Position numbers and translations under genes: made by a program. Source: Treponema primitia ZAS-1 (GTDB taxonomy: Bacteria; Spirochaetota; Spirochaetia; Treponematales; Breznakiellaceae). Taken from it: 64,000 nucleotides of DNA. Shown here piece after piece: positions 52,768-61,624 of the stretch (position 1 is its first letter; every line of letters starts with the position of its first letter). Location of the stretch: positions 62,001 to 126,000 of the forward strand of contig NZ_AEEA01000058.1 in assembly GCF_000297095.1 (NCBI RefSeq), given 5' to 3'. The notes below the pieces were generated by a model. It had not been told where the DNA came from. It worked only from the letters and a program-made list of their open reading frames with translations, and searched no databases.

Positions 52768-54270
52768 ATGGGTGACTATATCGTTGAACTGGAAAATATA
52801 AATAAGGCATTTTCCGGTGTTCCAGCCCTCAAGGATGTCCATTTCAATCTCAAGGCTGGGGAAGTACATGCGCTTCTGGGGGAGAATGGGGCGGGAAAGT
52901 CCACCCTGGTAAAAATACTCAGCGGGGTCTATACCAAGGACTCCGGTACGGTCAAGGTTTTCGGTGAAACCGTTGATGCCCTCAACCCAAAAATAGCGGC
53001 GGAACTGGGTATAGCGATTATCCATCAGGAACTGAACCTGTGTTCCCACCTCACGGTTGCGGAAAATATATTCCTCGGCAAAGAACTGACCAAACACGGG
53101 CTCTTGGACAAGCGGACCGCCAACGAAAAGGCCAGGGAACTTCTCAAAAGCCTTAATATTGATTTAAACCCGGAAATGCTCGTGGGCGACCTGCAGGTTT
53201 CAAAGCAGCAGATGGTAGAGATTGCAAAGGCCCTTTCGAAAAACGCCCGGGTGCTTATCATGGACGAGCCTACTTCGGCCCTTACGGCGACCGAGATTGA
53301 AGAACTGTTTAAGATAATCAAAACTCTCAAGGGAAAAGGCCACGGGATTGTTTACATATCCCACCGGCTGGAAGAACTGCAGCATATTGTTGATCGGGTT
53401 ACCGTGCTCCGGGACGGGACCTATGTCATCACCGCGGACTTCAAAGAAACTACCCAGCCGCAGTTGATTTCCCACATGGTCGGCCGGGACATTAAAGAAA
53501 AGTTCCCCCGGGTCGAGTGCCCGGTGGGGAAGACCGTGCTTGAGGTAAAAAATCTCAATGCCGGCCGGCTGGTCCGGGACATCAGTTTTGAACTGCATGA
53601 AGGGGAGATCGTAGGAATAGCCGGCCTCATGGGCGCAGGGAGAACGGAAACGACCCGGGCTTTGTACGGGATAGACCCAAAACAGTCGGGGGAGATTATC
53701 CTTGACGGCAAGAGTATCACCATTAACAAGCCCGCAGACTCCATTCGTTCGGGGATTGTGCTTATCCCGGAGGACCGCAAGAAGGACGGGCTTTTTACCA
53801 AGCTTTCCATAAAGAGCAATATCGGTATGCCGAACCTGGATCTGCTTTCCGACGCCCTGGGGATTGTAAACAAGGGCAAGGAAAAGGGGATGGCCCTTAA
53901 GGCGGTGGACGATTTGAAGATAAAGCTGTCCGGCCTGGAAAGCGATGCGGCAAATCTGTCCGGCGGGAACCAGCAAAAAGTCGTGGTAGGCAAATGGATG
54001 TCCAGGAGCTTCCGGGTTGCGATCTTTGACGAACCCACCAGGGGTATTGATGTTGCCGCCAAAATAGAAATTTACAATATCATTAACCGGCTTAAGCAGG
54101 ACGGCGTCGGTATCCTTTTCGTATCCTCAGAGCTGCCGGAAATATTGGGAATCTCGGACCGGATCATCGTTATGTGCGACGGCAGAATAACCGGGGCAAT
54201 GTCCAGGGCGGAAGCCACCCAGGAGACCATATTGGACCTGGCGACACGGTTCGAAAAAAAGATAGCGTAG
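52768..54270 (+). CDS. Monosaccharide ABC transporter ATPase (RbsA/MglA type)
   Basis: This protein of about 500 residues has two fused nucleotide-binding domains. The first has Walker A GENGAGKST and Walker B LIMDEPTSAL. The second has the altered Walker A GLMGAGRTE, signature LSGGNQQK and Walker B IFDEPTRGID. This is the pattern of carbohydrate importers of the CUT2 class. ATG 52768 is chosen over the in-frame GTG at 52756 because GGAGG stands five bases before it. It energises the permease encoded next. Confidence 0.95.
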   Translation: MGDYIVELENINKAFSGVPALKDVHFNLKAGEVHALLGENGAGKSTLVKILSGVYTKDSGTVKVFGETVDALNPKIAAELGIAIIHQELNLCSHLTVAENIFLGKELTKHGLLDKRTANEKARELLKSLNIDLNPEMLVGDLQVSKQQMVEIAKALSKNARVLIMDEPTSALTATEIEELFKIIKTLKGKGHGIVYISHRLEELQHIVDRVTVLRDGTYVITADFKETTQPQLISHMVGRDIKEKFPRVECPVGKTVLEVKNLNAGRLVRDISFELHEGEIVGIAGLMGAGRTETTRALYGIDPKQSGEIILDGKSITINKPADSIRSGIVLIPEDRKKDGLFTKLSIKSNIGMPNLDLLSDALGIVNKGKEKGMALKAVDDLKIKLSGLESDAANLSGGNQQKVVVGKWMSRSFRVAIFDEPTRGIDVAAKIEIYNIINRLKQDGVGILFVSSELPEILGISDRIIVMCDGRITGAMSRAEATQETILDLATRFEKKIA

Positions 54271-54305
54271 GGATTATTAAAATTGGGAAAAAGTGAGGAA
54301 ACAGT

Positions 54306-55340
54306 ATGGGCATTAGTGTGAATAGCATTCAAAAGACGTTCCGCGCACGCGGGGTAGGACAGGTTATCGTTGTAACGGGCTTTCTGATCGTGCTGCTTAT
54401 TATCTTCCAGACCTTGAACAACAACTTTCTGGGTCCAAGAAATATTCAGAACCTGCTCAGGCAGATCGCGCCTTTCATTATTGTCGGGATCGCCCAGTCT
54501 TTTGTGCTGATTACCGGTAACATTGACCTTTCCATAGGATCCGTACTTGGTATGAGCTGCATGATTTCTGCAACCCTTATGACCAAGACGGTGCCGCCCC
54601 TATTTGCCGCGGCTATTGCGCTCATTGTCTGTCTCGTCATCGGCGTTGCCAACGGCTTCCTCGTTGCCCAATTCAAACTTCCGCCCTTCATTGCAACCCT
54701 CGGTACCATGACCATAGCCAGGGGTATAGCCCAGATTAGCAATGGCAGCCGCAATACCCGGGCCATTGACTCCACCGAGAATTATAAATTGATAAGTTCC
54801 GACGCTGCGGCTTCTTTAAAGTCCCAGGTAGAGGTCTTTCGGGATTTTTTCTACTACCACAAACTATTTGGGTTTTTATTCTCCACCATGGTCATTGCCT
54901 TGGTACTCTGGATCATCTTTAACTTTATTCTTACCAGTACCAAGACCGGCCGTCATTTGTATGCGGTGGGCAGCAATATTGAGGCAGCCAAGATGTCCGG
55001 TATAAGCGTACTGAAGGTTACCCTGGTGGCCTATGTGGTCAGCGCCCTCTGTTCCGGGGTTGTGGGCCTTATTCAAACAGCCCAGAGCGGTACCGGTGAT
55101 ATGAGCGCCGGAAACACCTACGAGCTGTATGCGGTCGCCGCAAGCGTCATTGGCGGGGTAAGTACCCTCGGCGGACAGGGTCTGCTGGTGGGAACCATAG
55201 TAGGAGCGGCCATCTGGTCGACCCTCTCGAACGGCCTTTCCCTGGCAAATGTCCCCGTAGCGATCCAGAATATAACCGTCGGTATTATTGTTATAATTTC
55301 TGTGTTGTCCGATGTCGTTATCAGGCGGCGCAGCAAGTAA
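54306..55340 (+). CDS. Monosaccharide ABC transporter permease (RbsC type)
   Basis: This 344-residue polytopic protein of the CUT2 permease family has GNIDLSIGSVLGMS near residue 75 and the EAA-like SAGNTYELYAVAASVIGG motif near residue 265. It is expected to form a homodimeric channel with the double ATPase. The GAGGAAA ribosome site and the 35-base gap fit one operon. Confidence 0.95.
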   Translation: MGISVNSIQKTFRARGVGQVIVVTGFLIVLLIIFQTLNNNFLGPRNIQNLLRQIAPFIIVGIAQSFVLITGNIDLSIGSVLGMSCMISATLMTKTVPPLFAAAIALIVCLVIGVANGFLVAQFKLPPFIATLGTMTIARGIAQISNGSRNTRAIDSTENYKLISSDAAASLKSQVEVFRDFFYYHKLFGFLFSTMVIALVLWIIFNFILTSTKTGRHLYAVGSNIEAAKMSGISVLKVTLVAYVVSALCSGVVGLIQTAQSGTGDMSAGNTYELYAVAASVIGGVSTLGGQGLLVGTIVGAAIWSTLSNGLSLANVPVAIQNITVGIIVIISVLSDVVIRRRSK

Positions 55341-55391
55341 GCAGTTTCAGGCAGTATGCCTTGAAATAAAATCAAGTTTTGGAGGAAGAGT

Positions 55392-56348
55392 ATGAAATTA
55401 CTTAAAAGGTCGGTAATTGCGGCGCTCGTTCTGCTGATAGCAGCGGGTAGTGTGTTTGCCAAGGGCGGAAGCGAGAGCGGCGCCGCGGGTTCAAAAAAGG
55501 TTAAGATTTACTTAATCACCATGGACCAGATGGATGCGTATTGGAATTTTATCGATGCGGGCTGTAAGAAGGCGATTGCAGAGATCGGCGCGGACAAAAT
55601 CGAATATCTTTTTGATTCGCCGGAGCGGAAGGACAACAACGCCCAGATCACCAAGATCGAAAACGCTGCAGCCAACGGCGCTAACTACATCCTGTTAGCC
55701 GCCAACGACACGGAAGCCCAGAACGGCGCTATCGCGGCTGCCGCCAAACAGGGGGTTAAGTTTATTTTTGTTGACGCCCCCGCAAGCTGGTCCGGCGCCA
55801 TCGCGACGATCACGACCAACAACGAAGCCGCCGGTAAAACAGCAGGCGAGCAGCTGCTTGCCAAGCTCCAGGCCAACGGCGTAACCAGCGGTAATCTCGG
55901 TATCGTCAATGTAAACATTGCCACCGCTTCCACCGTAGCCCGTGAAAAGGGTTTCCGCTCTGCCTTTGAAGGCAAGGGTTATTCTATCCTCCCCACCCAG
56001 TATGCTGAAGGCGACCCCGCAAGGTCCCAGGAAATTGCCTCCAACTACATCACCCAGGGTGTGGTAGGTATTTTCGGCGCCAATGAAGGCGCCACCGTAG
56101 GTACCGCCAATGCTATCAAAGAAGCCGGTGGAAAGGTACTGGGCGTTGGTTTTGATACCGGCGGATCCGTACTCGACCTGATCGACCAGGGAGTAATTAT
56201 CGGTACCATGGCCCAGAATCCCGGAATGATGGGTGAGTTAGGGGTAAAGAACGCCTACACCGATTATACCGGCGGAACCATTGCCGATAAGAATGTAGAC
56301 TCCGGCGTCACCGTAGTGACCAGCGCGAATTCTTCGCAGTTCCGGTAG
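55392..56348 (+). CDS. Periplasmic sugar-binding protein of the ABC transporter
   Basis: This 318-residue protein has a signal peptide (ALVLLIAAGSVFAKGG) and a Peripla_BP_4 fold (YLITMDQMDAYWNFIDAGCKKA...; GIFGANEGATVGTANAIKEAGGK). It is the third gene, after ATPase and permease, in an order common in spirochaetes. No cysteine lipobox is present. The ligand is probably a pentose, hexose or polyol, in line with the L-pentulose genes at 60-64 kb, but this is not shown. A terminator follows. Confidence 0.94.
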   Translation: MKLLKRSVIAALVLLIAAGSVFAKGGSESGAAGSKKVKIYLITMDQMDAYWNFIDAGCKKAIAEIGADKIEYLFDSPERKDNNAQITKIENAAANGANYILLAANDTEAQNGAIAAAAKQGVKFIFVDAPASWSGAIATITTNNEAAGKTAGEQLLAKLQANGVTSGNLGIVNVNIATASTVAREKGFRSAFEGKGYSILPTQYAEGDPARSQEIASNYITQGVVGIFGANEGATVGTANAIKEAGGKVLGVGFDTGGSVLDLIDQGVIIGTMAQNPGMMGELGVKNAYTDYTGGTIADKNVDSGVTVVTSANSSQFR

Positions 56349-56368
56349 AACTTTTTTAAAAGCTGCAG

Positions 56369-56411
56369 ACGGGGTTGTTTGGGATGATTCCCGGACAACC
56401 CCGTTTTTTTA
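56369..56411 (+). terminator. Rho-independent terminator of the sugar ABC operon
   Basis: Stem ACGGGGTTGT (56369-56378) with ACAACCCCGT (56395-56404), an inner GGGA/TCCC pair and a following run of seven T. Confidence 0.9.
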
Positions 56412-56465
56412 TCCCCCCTTATTCGCCTTCTGTACCTTCGAGTCCTTGGTGGTTAAAAATTCTTC

Positions 56466-56960
56466 CTATTCTTCTTCGCCGTGCTCCTCGGAACGGGCGA
56501 GCATGAAGAGCAGATCCGACAGGCGGTTCATGTAACGGAGCAGATGGGGCGAGACCGGTTCCTGGCGGTTAAGGGTTACCAGCCGCCGTTCGGCCCGGCG
56601 GCATACGGTTCTGGCAATGTCGAGTTTCGCCGAGGCGGGGTTTTTCCCCGGGATGATGAAGCCCCGCATGGGGTACTGTTCCTCAATCTCGTGGATCAAC
56701 GCGGTGAGCCATTCCGGGTCAATAGCCGTCTCCGCTTTGGAGGAGCCCAGCAGCCCGGGGGCGGCGAAAAGGTCCCGTTGAACCGATTCGATAAGGGTTT
56801 TAGTCCGTTCCAGGTGCGCGGCGGCCTTCGCATCCCCTAAAAAAGAGTTAAGCTCATCAAGGACGCCGATAAATTCAACCTGGGGATGATCCTTCGGAAC
56901 TGAAGTTCCTAAAAAGAGTTCCGTACTGCCGTCATCGCCAAGACCGGTGGAAATACTCAT
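56466..56960 (-). CDS. pduO: Cob(I)alamin adenosyltransferase, PduO type
   Basis: This 164-residue protein has a GLGDDGSTELFLG nucleotide loop at the N-terminus, the DELNSFLG motif, the DIARTVCRRAERR arginine helix and MNRLSDLLFMLAR at the end. It converts cob(I)alamin and ATP to adenosylcobalamin. It overlaps the AlaX-type gene by four bases. No other cobalamin gene is in the window, so it may serve salvage of B12. Confidence 0.95.
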   Translation of the reverse strand: MSISTGLGDDGSTELFLGTSVPKDHPQVEFIGVLDELNSFLGDAKAAAHLERTKTLIESVQRDLFAAPGLLGSSKAETAIDPEWLTALIHEIEEQYPMRGFIIPGKNPASAKLDIARTVCRRAERRLVTLNRQEPVSPHLLRYMNRLSDLLFMLARSEEHGEEE

Positions 56961-58168
56961 ATCGCTGCCTCCTGGGGGATTGATTTTAGAAAGGCGGTTA
57001 AATCCTCCGCCCGGGAAAACTGGCCCTGAAAGAAGGATGGCCCCCCGCCGCCCTTCCCGCCATGCTTTTCCATTGTATCCTTTAACAAGGGCCGGATGTC
57101 CAGGGCTTTAACTGAACAGAGACCGGCGAATTTAAGGTCACCAGGGGAGGCAAGCACCAACACTGCGGAGCTTAGTTTTTGGGCAGCCCGGCCTATGCGC
57201 AGGACCTCCTCCATATCCGTATCGCTTAAGCACTCTGTCAGTACCTTCCCTTCACCGGCCTGGGCTTCAAACCCCGGCTTCCCCGCGATCAGGGCTTTAG
57301 CCCGGCGGAGGGCGGCGTCCTCTTCCAGGTCCTTCAGTCTCCGTTCCAAAAGCGAAGTCTTTTCCAGCAGGGCCAACACCCCGGCGCCGGTTTCCGTCAC
57401 CGGGACCTTGAGAGCCCGGGAGGCTATCTCCGCGTTATGCCGCAGGAGCCGGCTGTCCCGGAGTACCCGCCGCCCGGCAATAAAGCTGACCCTGATCATG
57501 CCCTTGTACTTTTCCGCTCCCAAGATACGGAGCATCCCGATATCGCCGGTGGCGGCCAGGTGGGTACCGCAGCAGGGCGAAAAATCATTCCCCCGGATCT
57601 CCACCACCCGGATCACATCCTCCCCCTTGGGGGGGATCTTCCGCAGGGGAAAATCCTCAACCCTTTCGGGCGGACAAAGATGGATAATCACCGGATGATC
57701 CCCTTCAATGGCGTCCGCCACCGCCTCTTCCACGGCAATCAGGGTTTCATCGGTCATTTCCTTAGTATCCACATCAATTGTACAGACCTCATCCCCAAGG
57801 TGCATGGAAACCGTGTACGCGCCGGTCATACGGAGTATGGTCCCCGAAAGAAGGTGCTGGGCGGTATGGAGTGTCGTAAAATCCCGGCGCCGTGCCCGGT
57901 CAAGGATCAGCTCCGCCGGTCCGGGACTGAGCTTTTGCCCATCCCCATTATTTACTATATGGAAAATTTCATCATCCTTTTCCTGAACATCCAGCACCGG
58001 AATCCCATTGATGGTCCCCCGGTCGCCCGGCTGTCCGCCCCCCTCGGGGTAAAATATCGTGGCATCCAGGATCAGCGCCGTCTTATCCGTATAGGGCCGA
58101 AGTTCCAGAATATTGGCGGCAAAAGATTCGGCGGCGGGCATTTCGTAATAAACTTTTCGGGTTTCCAT
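56957..58168 (-). CDS. Alanyl-tRNA editing protein, AlaX-like with DHHA1 domain
   Basis: This 403-residue protein has an N-terminal barrel (LILDATIFYPEGGGQPGDRG). The editing zinc site is formed by HTAQHLL (about residue 98) and CCGTHL (about 196). A coiled coil and a C-terminal DHHA1-type domain (GGKGGGGPSFFQGQ) follow. It deacylates Ser-tRNA(Ala) and Gly-tRNA(Ala), lacking the synthetase part of AlaRS. The start has GGAGT upstream. Confidence 0.94.
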   Translation of the reverse strand: METRKVYYEMPAAESFAANILELRPYTDKTALILDATIFYPEGGGQPGDRGTINGIPVLDVQEKDDEIFHIVNNGDGQKLSPGPAELILDRARRRDFTTLHTAQHLLSGTILRMTGAYTVSMHLGDEVCTIDVDTKEMTDETLIAVEEAVADAIEGDHPVIIHLCPPERVEDFPLRKIPPKGEDVIRVVEIRGNDFSPCCGTHLAATGDIGMLRILGAEKYKGMIRVSFIAGRRVLRDSRLLRHNAEIASRALKVPVTETGAGVLALLEKTSLLERRLKDLEEDAALRRAKALIAGKPGFEAQAGEGKVLTECLSDTDMEEVLRIGRAAQKLSSAVLVLASPGDLKFAGLCSVKALDIRPLLKDTMEKHGGKGGGGPSFFQGQFSRAEDLTAFLKSIPQEAAI

Positions 58169-58188
58169 GGGACTACTCCTAGAAATAT

Positions 58189-58869
58189 TTAATCCGTCTT
58201 CAGGGCTTGCTGAAACGTAAGGGGCGCCTTTACTTCAAACTCCAGGACACGTCCGTCATGGGGATGATGAAAAACGATGCGTTCCGCGTGGAGGCAGAGC
58301 CGGTGCAGGGGGTCGGTCTTTGCCCTGTATTTTTTATCCCCCGCCACGGGATGACCCAGCCAGTCAAGGTGGGCCCGGATCTGATTGCGCCGGCCGGTTT
58401 CCAGTTCCAGGGAAAGCAGGGAAAAGCGGCGGCCGGTTTTAAGGACCTTCCAATGGGTAACAGCCCGCTGCCCGCCGGGAACCACTACCACCCTACCCCG
58501 CTGGTCTTCCCCCAGGGGCGCGTCTATGGAGCCCTGGGCTTCTTTCAATTCGCCCTCCGCCAGGGCTATGTAACACCGTTCCAGTACGGTCGCATCCCAA
58601 TGTTCCATGAGCTTCCGTTTAACCGTATCAGACTTGGCGAAGATCATGACCCCCGAGGTTTCCCGGTCCAGCCGGTGTACCACCGCAGGCCGGCGTTTCT
58701 CCCCCTTTTTACGGAGGTATTCCGAAAGTATCCAGTAGGCTGTTTTGTCCCGCTCGGCGCCTGCGGCAATGGAGAGCAGCCCCGCCGGTTTATCCACAAC
58801 CAGGAGATCACGGTCTTCGTAGAGGAGCAGTAAACCTTGGCTTAGACGACGGGGATAGGCGGAGCTCAT
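58189..58869 (-). CDS. RluA-family pseudouridine synthase
   Basis: This 226-residue protein has catalytic motif HRLDRETSGVMIFAKS (Asp nucleophile near residue 68) and the C-terminal GRRNQIRAHLDWLGHPVAGD motif. It lacks an S4 domain, so it is a short RluA-type enzyme acting on rRNA or tRNA. The target uridine cannot be told from sequence. It ends 21 bases before the AlaX start. Confidence 0.93.
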   Translation of the reverse strand: MSSAYPRRLSQGLLLLYEDRDLLVVDKPAGLLSIAAGAERDKTAYWILSEYLRKKGEKRRPAVVHRLDRETSGVMIFAKSDTVKRKLMEHWDATVLERCYIALAEGELKEAQGSIDAPLGEDQRGRVVVVPGGQRAVTHWKVLKTGRRFSLLSLELETGRRNQIRAHLDWLGHPVAGDKKYRAKTDPLHRLCLHAERIVFHHPHDGRVLEFEVKAPLTFQQALKTD

Positions 58870-58964
58870 TCGTACATAACACTATTAAGCCGAATCGCCC
58901 TATTGTCAAGGTAATAGTTTGACAGCCCTGGCCTGTTACTTTATGATAAGTAGCTGGAACCATC

Positions 58965-60050
58965 ATGGCGGAGTATACCGAAATTCCCTATCCCCGGTTG
59001 TGGGATTTTTGCAGCAGACTATTCCCAAGCTACGGCTTCAGCGCGGAGGAAGGCAAAACCATTACGGAGATACTCCTGCGGGCCGATCTGTTCGGGATAG
59101 AATCCCACGGCATACACCGGCTGGTCCGGTATGACGAGGAGATTAAAACCGGTATGGTTACGGTCCGGGCAAAACCGGAAATCATCCATGAAACCCCGGT
59201 CTCTGCCGTAATGGATGGTCATAAAGCCATGGGGCAGCTTACGGCGGTCCGGGCCATGGACTTGGCCATTGAAAAGGCCTCCCATTCCGGAATCGGCATG
59301 GTTACGGTACGTAATTCAAATCACTATGGCATAGCGGGGTATTATACCGGGCTCGCCCTGGAGGCGGATTTTATCGGCATAACCATGACCAATACCGAGG
59401 CGATCTGTGTACCCACCAACGGTAAGCGGGCCATGCTGGGAACAAACCCCATCGCCTTTGCCATGCCCGCGGATCCCCTGCCCTTTTCCTTTGACGCCTC
59501 CACCACCATGGTAACCCGGGGGACCATGGAGGTATACCAAAAAAGCGGCAAGCCCGTACCGGATAACTGGGCGGTGGATACCAAGGGGCATCCTACCACC
59601 GACGCCGGGGAAGTTGTCAGAAACATCATCGGAAAATTCGGCGGAGGCATCGCCCCACTGGGGGGAAGTTCCGAAATAGGGGGGGGACATAAGGGTTACG
59701 GTCTGGCCACCATGGTGGATATCTGCTGCGGCATCCTTTCCGGGGGACTCACCTCGAATCATATAAACATAAAACCCGGGGAAACCGGTATTTGCCATTA
59801 TTTTGCCGCCATTGATTACGGCATCTTTGGTAATAAGCAGGAGCAGAAGCGTGCCCTGTCCGTTTTCTTAGAAGAATTACGTTCTTCCCCAAGGGTGGAC
59901 GGAAAGGACCGTATCTATACCCACGGCGAAAAGGCCAGGGAAACCATGGCCGCCCGCATTAACGGAGTTATTCCGGTAAATCAAAAAACCCTGGGGGAGA
60001 TGCGGACCATCGCCTCCCGACAGGGTGTGGTATGGGACATAGCCCCTTGA
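58965..60050 (+). CDS. Ldh_2-family NAD(P)-dependent dehydrogenase (YiaK-like)
   Basis: This 361-residue protein belongs to the malate/L-lactate/2,3-diketo-L-gulonate dehydrogenase family. It has SHGIHRLVRY, VRNSNHYGIAGYY with the catalytic histidine, GTNPIAFAMP and GGSSEIGGGHKGYGL. Its placement beside L-ribulose-5-phosphate epimerases and a sugar kinase resembles the yia/sgb cluster of Escherichia coli, where YiaK reduces 2,3-diketo-L-gulonate. That substrate is likely but not shown, since lactate or malate oxidoreductases share these motifs. Confidence 0.88.
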   Translation: MAEYTEIPYPRLWDFCSRLFPSYGFSAEEGKTITEILLRADLFGIESHGIHRLVRYDEEIKTGMVTVRAKPEIIHETPVSAVMDGHKAMGQLTAVRAMDLAIEKASHSGIGMVTVRNSNHYGIAGYYTGLALEADFIGITMTNTEAICVPTNGKRAMLGTNPIAFAMPADPLPFSFDASTTMVTRGTMEVYQKSGKPVPDNWAVDTKGHPTTDAGEVVRNIIGKFGGGIAPLGGSSEIGGGHKGYGLATMVDICCGILSGGLTSNHINIKPGETGICHYFAAIDYGIFGNKQEQKRALSVFLEELRSSPRVDGKDRIYTHGEKARETMAARINGVIPVNQKTLGEMRTIASRQGVVWDIAP

Positions 60051-60063
60051 ATAGGCCCCCCGC

Positions 60064-60900
60064 TTAATTGGTAAATTGCCGGTCAATAAAAGATTTGGAT
60101 GTTTTGATGGTCTCCCGAAAATCCGCCTCGCCGGTATACCAGAACTCGGTAACAAAGGTGCGGACGTTGAGTTCCAGGGCGGTTTTGATAATGGAGGCAA
60201 AATTAACATGGCCGGTTCCGTAGGGGATCTCCCGGAATTTACCGGGGACCGTTTCCTTTAGATGCAGAGCGGCGATGGATCCCCTGCCCTTGCGCAGATC
60301 CTCTATTACATCTTTTCCATAGCTCTCCGCCGCATTGGTAAGGTTACCGCAGTCAGGATATACCTTGAGGTAAGGAGAATCGATCCGCTTTACGTACTGC
60401 ATGGCCTTTTCCACGGTGTTCATAAATTCGGTTTCCATGGTTTCAAAGGCAAGGATAACACCCCTGGCAGCGGCCATTTGTACGGATTGGAGGAGCCCGT
60501 CGTAGAAAAGCTCCTCTGTCCGGGGTGTGGAGGAATCGTAGTACACATCGTAGCCCGCCAGCTGGATAATCCGGATCCCCGTATCGCAGGCAAAGTTAAT
60601 TGCATCTTCCATGATCTCCAGGCTCCGCATTCTTACTGCGGCCTTTTCGCTGCCCAGGGGATACTTCCGGTGGCCGCTTAAACACATGGTCCGTATGGGG
60701 AGTCCTATTTCGCAGCCTTGGCTCAGCAGTTCCAGCCTCTCCGCCGCAGACATCTTCAGCCTGGCAAGTTTCTCGTCGGTTTCATCGATACTTATCTCTA
60801 AAAAATCATACCCAAAGGATTTGGCGGTTTGGAGTTTTTCCTTCCAGGATAGTTCCTTGGGCATAGCCTTTTCATAAATACCTATCTGGTAGGGCTTCAT
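60064..60900 (-). CDS. ulaE: L-ribulose-5-phosphate 3-epimerase (UlaE/SgbU type)
   Basis: This 278-residue TIM barrel carries FETMETEFMNTVEKAM, VYPDCGNLTN and HLKETVPGKFREIPYGTGHV, with the metal-binding Glu/Asp/His residues of the family. It interconverts L-xylulose-5-phosphate and L-ribulose-5-phosphate. It overlaps the 4-epimerase gene by four bases, which fits two consecutive pathway steps. It is the last gene of the catabolic operon. Confidence 0.92.
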   Translation of the reverse strand: MKPYQIGIYEKAMPKELSWKEKLQTAKSFGYDFLEISIDETDEKLARLKMSAAERLELLSQGCEIGLPIRTMCLSGHRKYPLGSEKAAVRMRSLEIMEDAINFACDTGIRIIQLAGYDVYYDSSTPRTEELFYDGLLQSVQMAAARGVILAFETMETEFMNTVEKAMQYVKRIDSPYLKVYPDCGNLTNAAESYGKDVIEDLRKGRGSIAALHLKETVPGKFREIPYGTGHVNFASIIKTALELNVRTFVTEFWYTGEADFRETIKTSKSFIDRQFTN

Positions 60901-61610
60901 GCATGTTCCCCGCCGGACCTCTGCCCATAGTAGGCGTTTGCACCGTGCTTGCGCAGATAGTGTTTATCAAGCAGGGTTTGCTGGATTTTGCCGCCCTTAG
61001 GGTCAAGCAGTAATACAAACAGGGCCATCCTTGCAACTTCTTCCTGCACCACCGCATTGTGGACCGCTTCAAAGGGGTCCTTCCCCCAGGCAAAGGGGCC
61101 GTGGCTTGCCACAACAACCGCAGGTATTTGGGCAAAGGAAAGTTTCCGTTTTTCAAAGGTCTCAACTATCACCTTTCCGGTTTCGTATTCATAGGCGCCG
61201 TTTATTTCCGCTTCGGTCATTTGCCGGGTACAGGGTATGTCGCCGTAAAAGTAATCCGCCTGGGTAGTACCCTGGGCAGGGATATCCAGATTTGCCTGGG
61301 CAAATATGGTAGCATAGCTTGAATGGGTATGGACGATACCGCCTATATCGGGGGAGGCCTTGTAAAGGACCAGGTGGGTTGCCGTGTCCGACGATGGGTT
61401 CAGCTTGCCCTCAACAATCTTGCCATCCAGGTCCACCACCACCATGTGTTCGGCCTTCATATCATCGTATTCAACACCGCTGGGTTTAATAACCACGAGA
61501 CCGGCTTTCCGATCTATGGCGCTCACATTACCCCAGGTAAAGGTAACCAAATGATAATCCGGCAGCTTTTTATTTGCCGCACACACCTTTTCTTTTAGTT
61601 CTTCCAGCAT
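60897..61610 (-). CDS. araD: L-ribulose-5-phosphate 4-epimerase
   Basis: This 237-residue class II aldolase-fold enzyme has NVSAIDRKAGLVVIKPSG, the zinc site HTHSSYAT and the C-terminal HYLRKHGANAYYGQ. It converts L-ribulose-5-phosphate to D-xylulose-5-phosphate. In this context it acts after the 3-epimerase, like SgbE/UlaF of Escherichia coli, more than in arabinose breakdown, as no araA/araB isomerase-kinase pair is present. Confidence 0.93.
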   Translation of the reverse strand: MLEELKEKVCAANKKLPDYHLVTFTWGNVSAIDRKAGLVVIKPSGVEYDDMKAEHMVVVDLDGKIVEGKLNPSSDTATHLVLYKASPDIGGIVHTHSSYATIFAQANLDIPAQGTTQADYFYGDIPCTRQMTEAEINGAYEYETGKVIVETFEKRKLSFAQIPAVVVASHGPFAWGKDPFEAVHNAVVQEEVARMALFVLLLDPKGGKIQQTLLDKHYLRKHGANAYYGQRSGGEHA

Positions 61611-61624
61611 AGTTTATTGCGCTC

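Noticed and set aside
53200..53976. A 258-codon minus-strand frame within the sugar ABC ATPase gene
   Set aside because: It is antisense to an intact double ATPase; no independent evidence for it.
57437..58192. A 251-codon plus-strand frame opposite the AlaX-type gene
   Set aside because: It is a shadow of a gene with intact catalytic motifs on the other strand.
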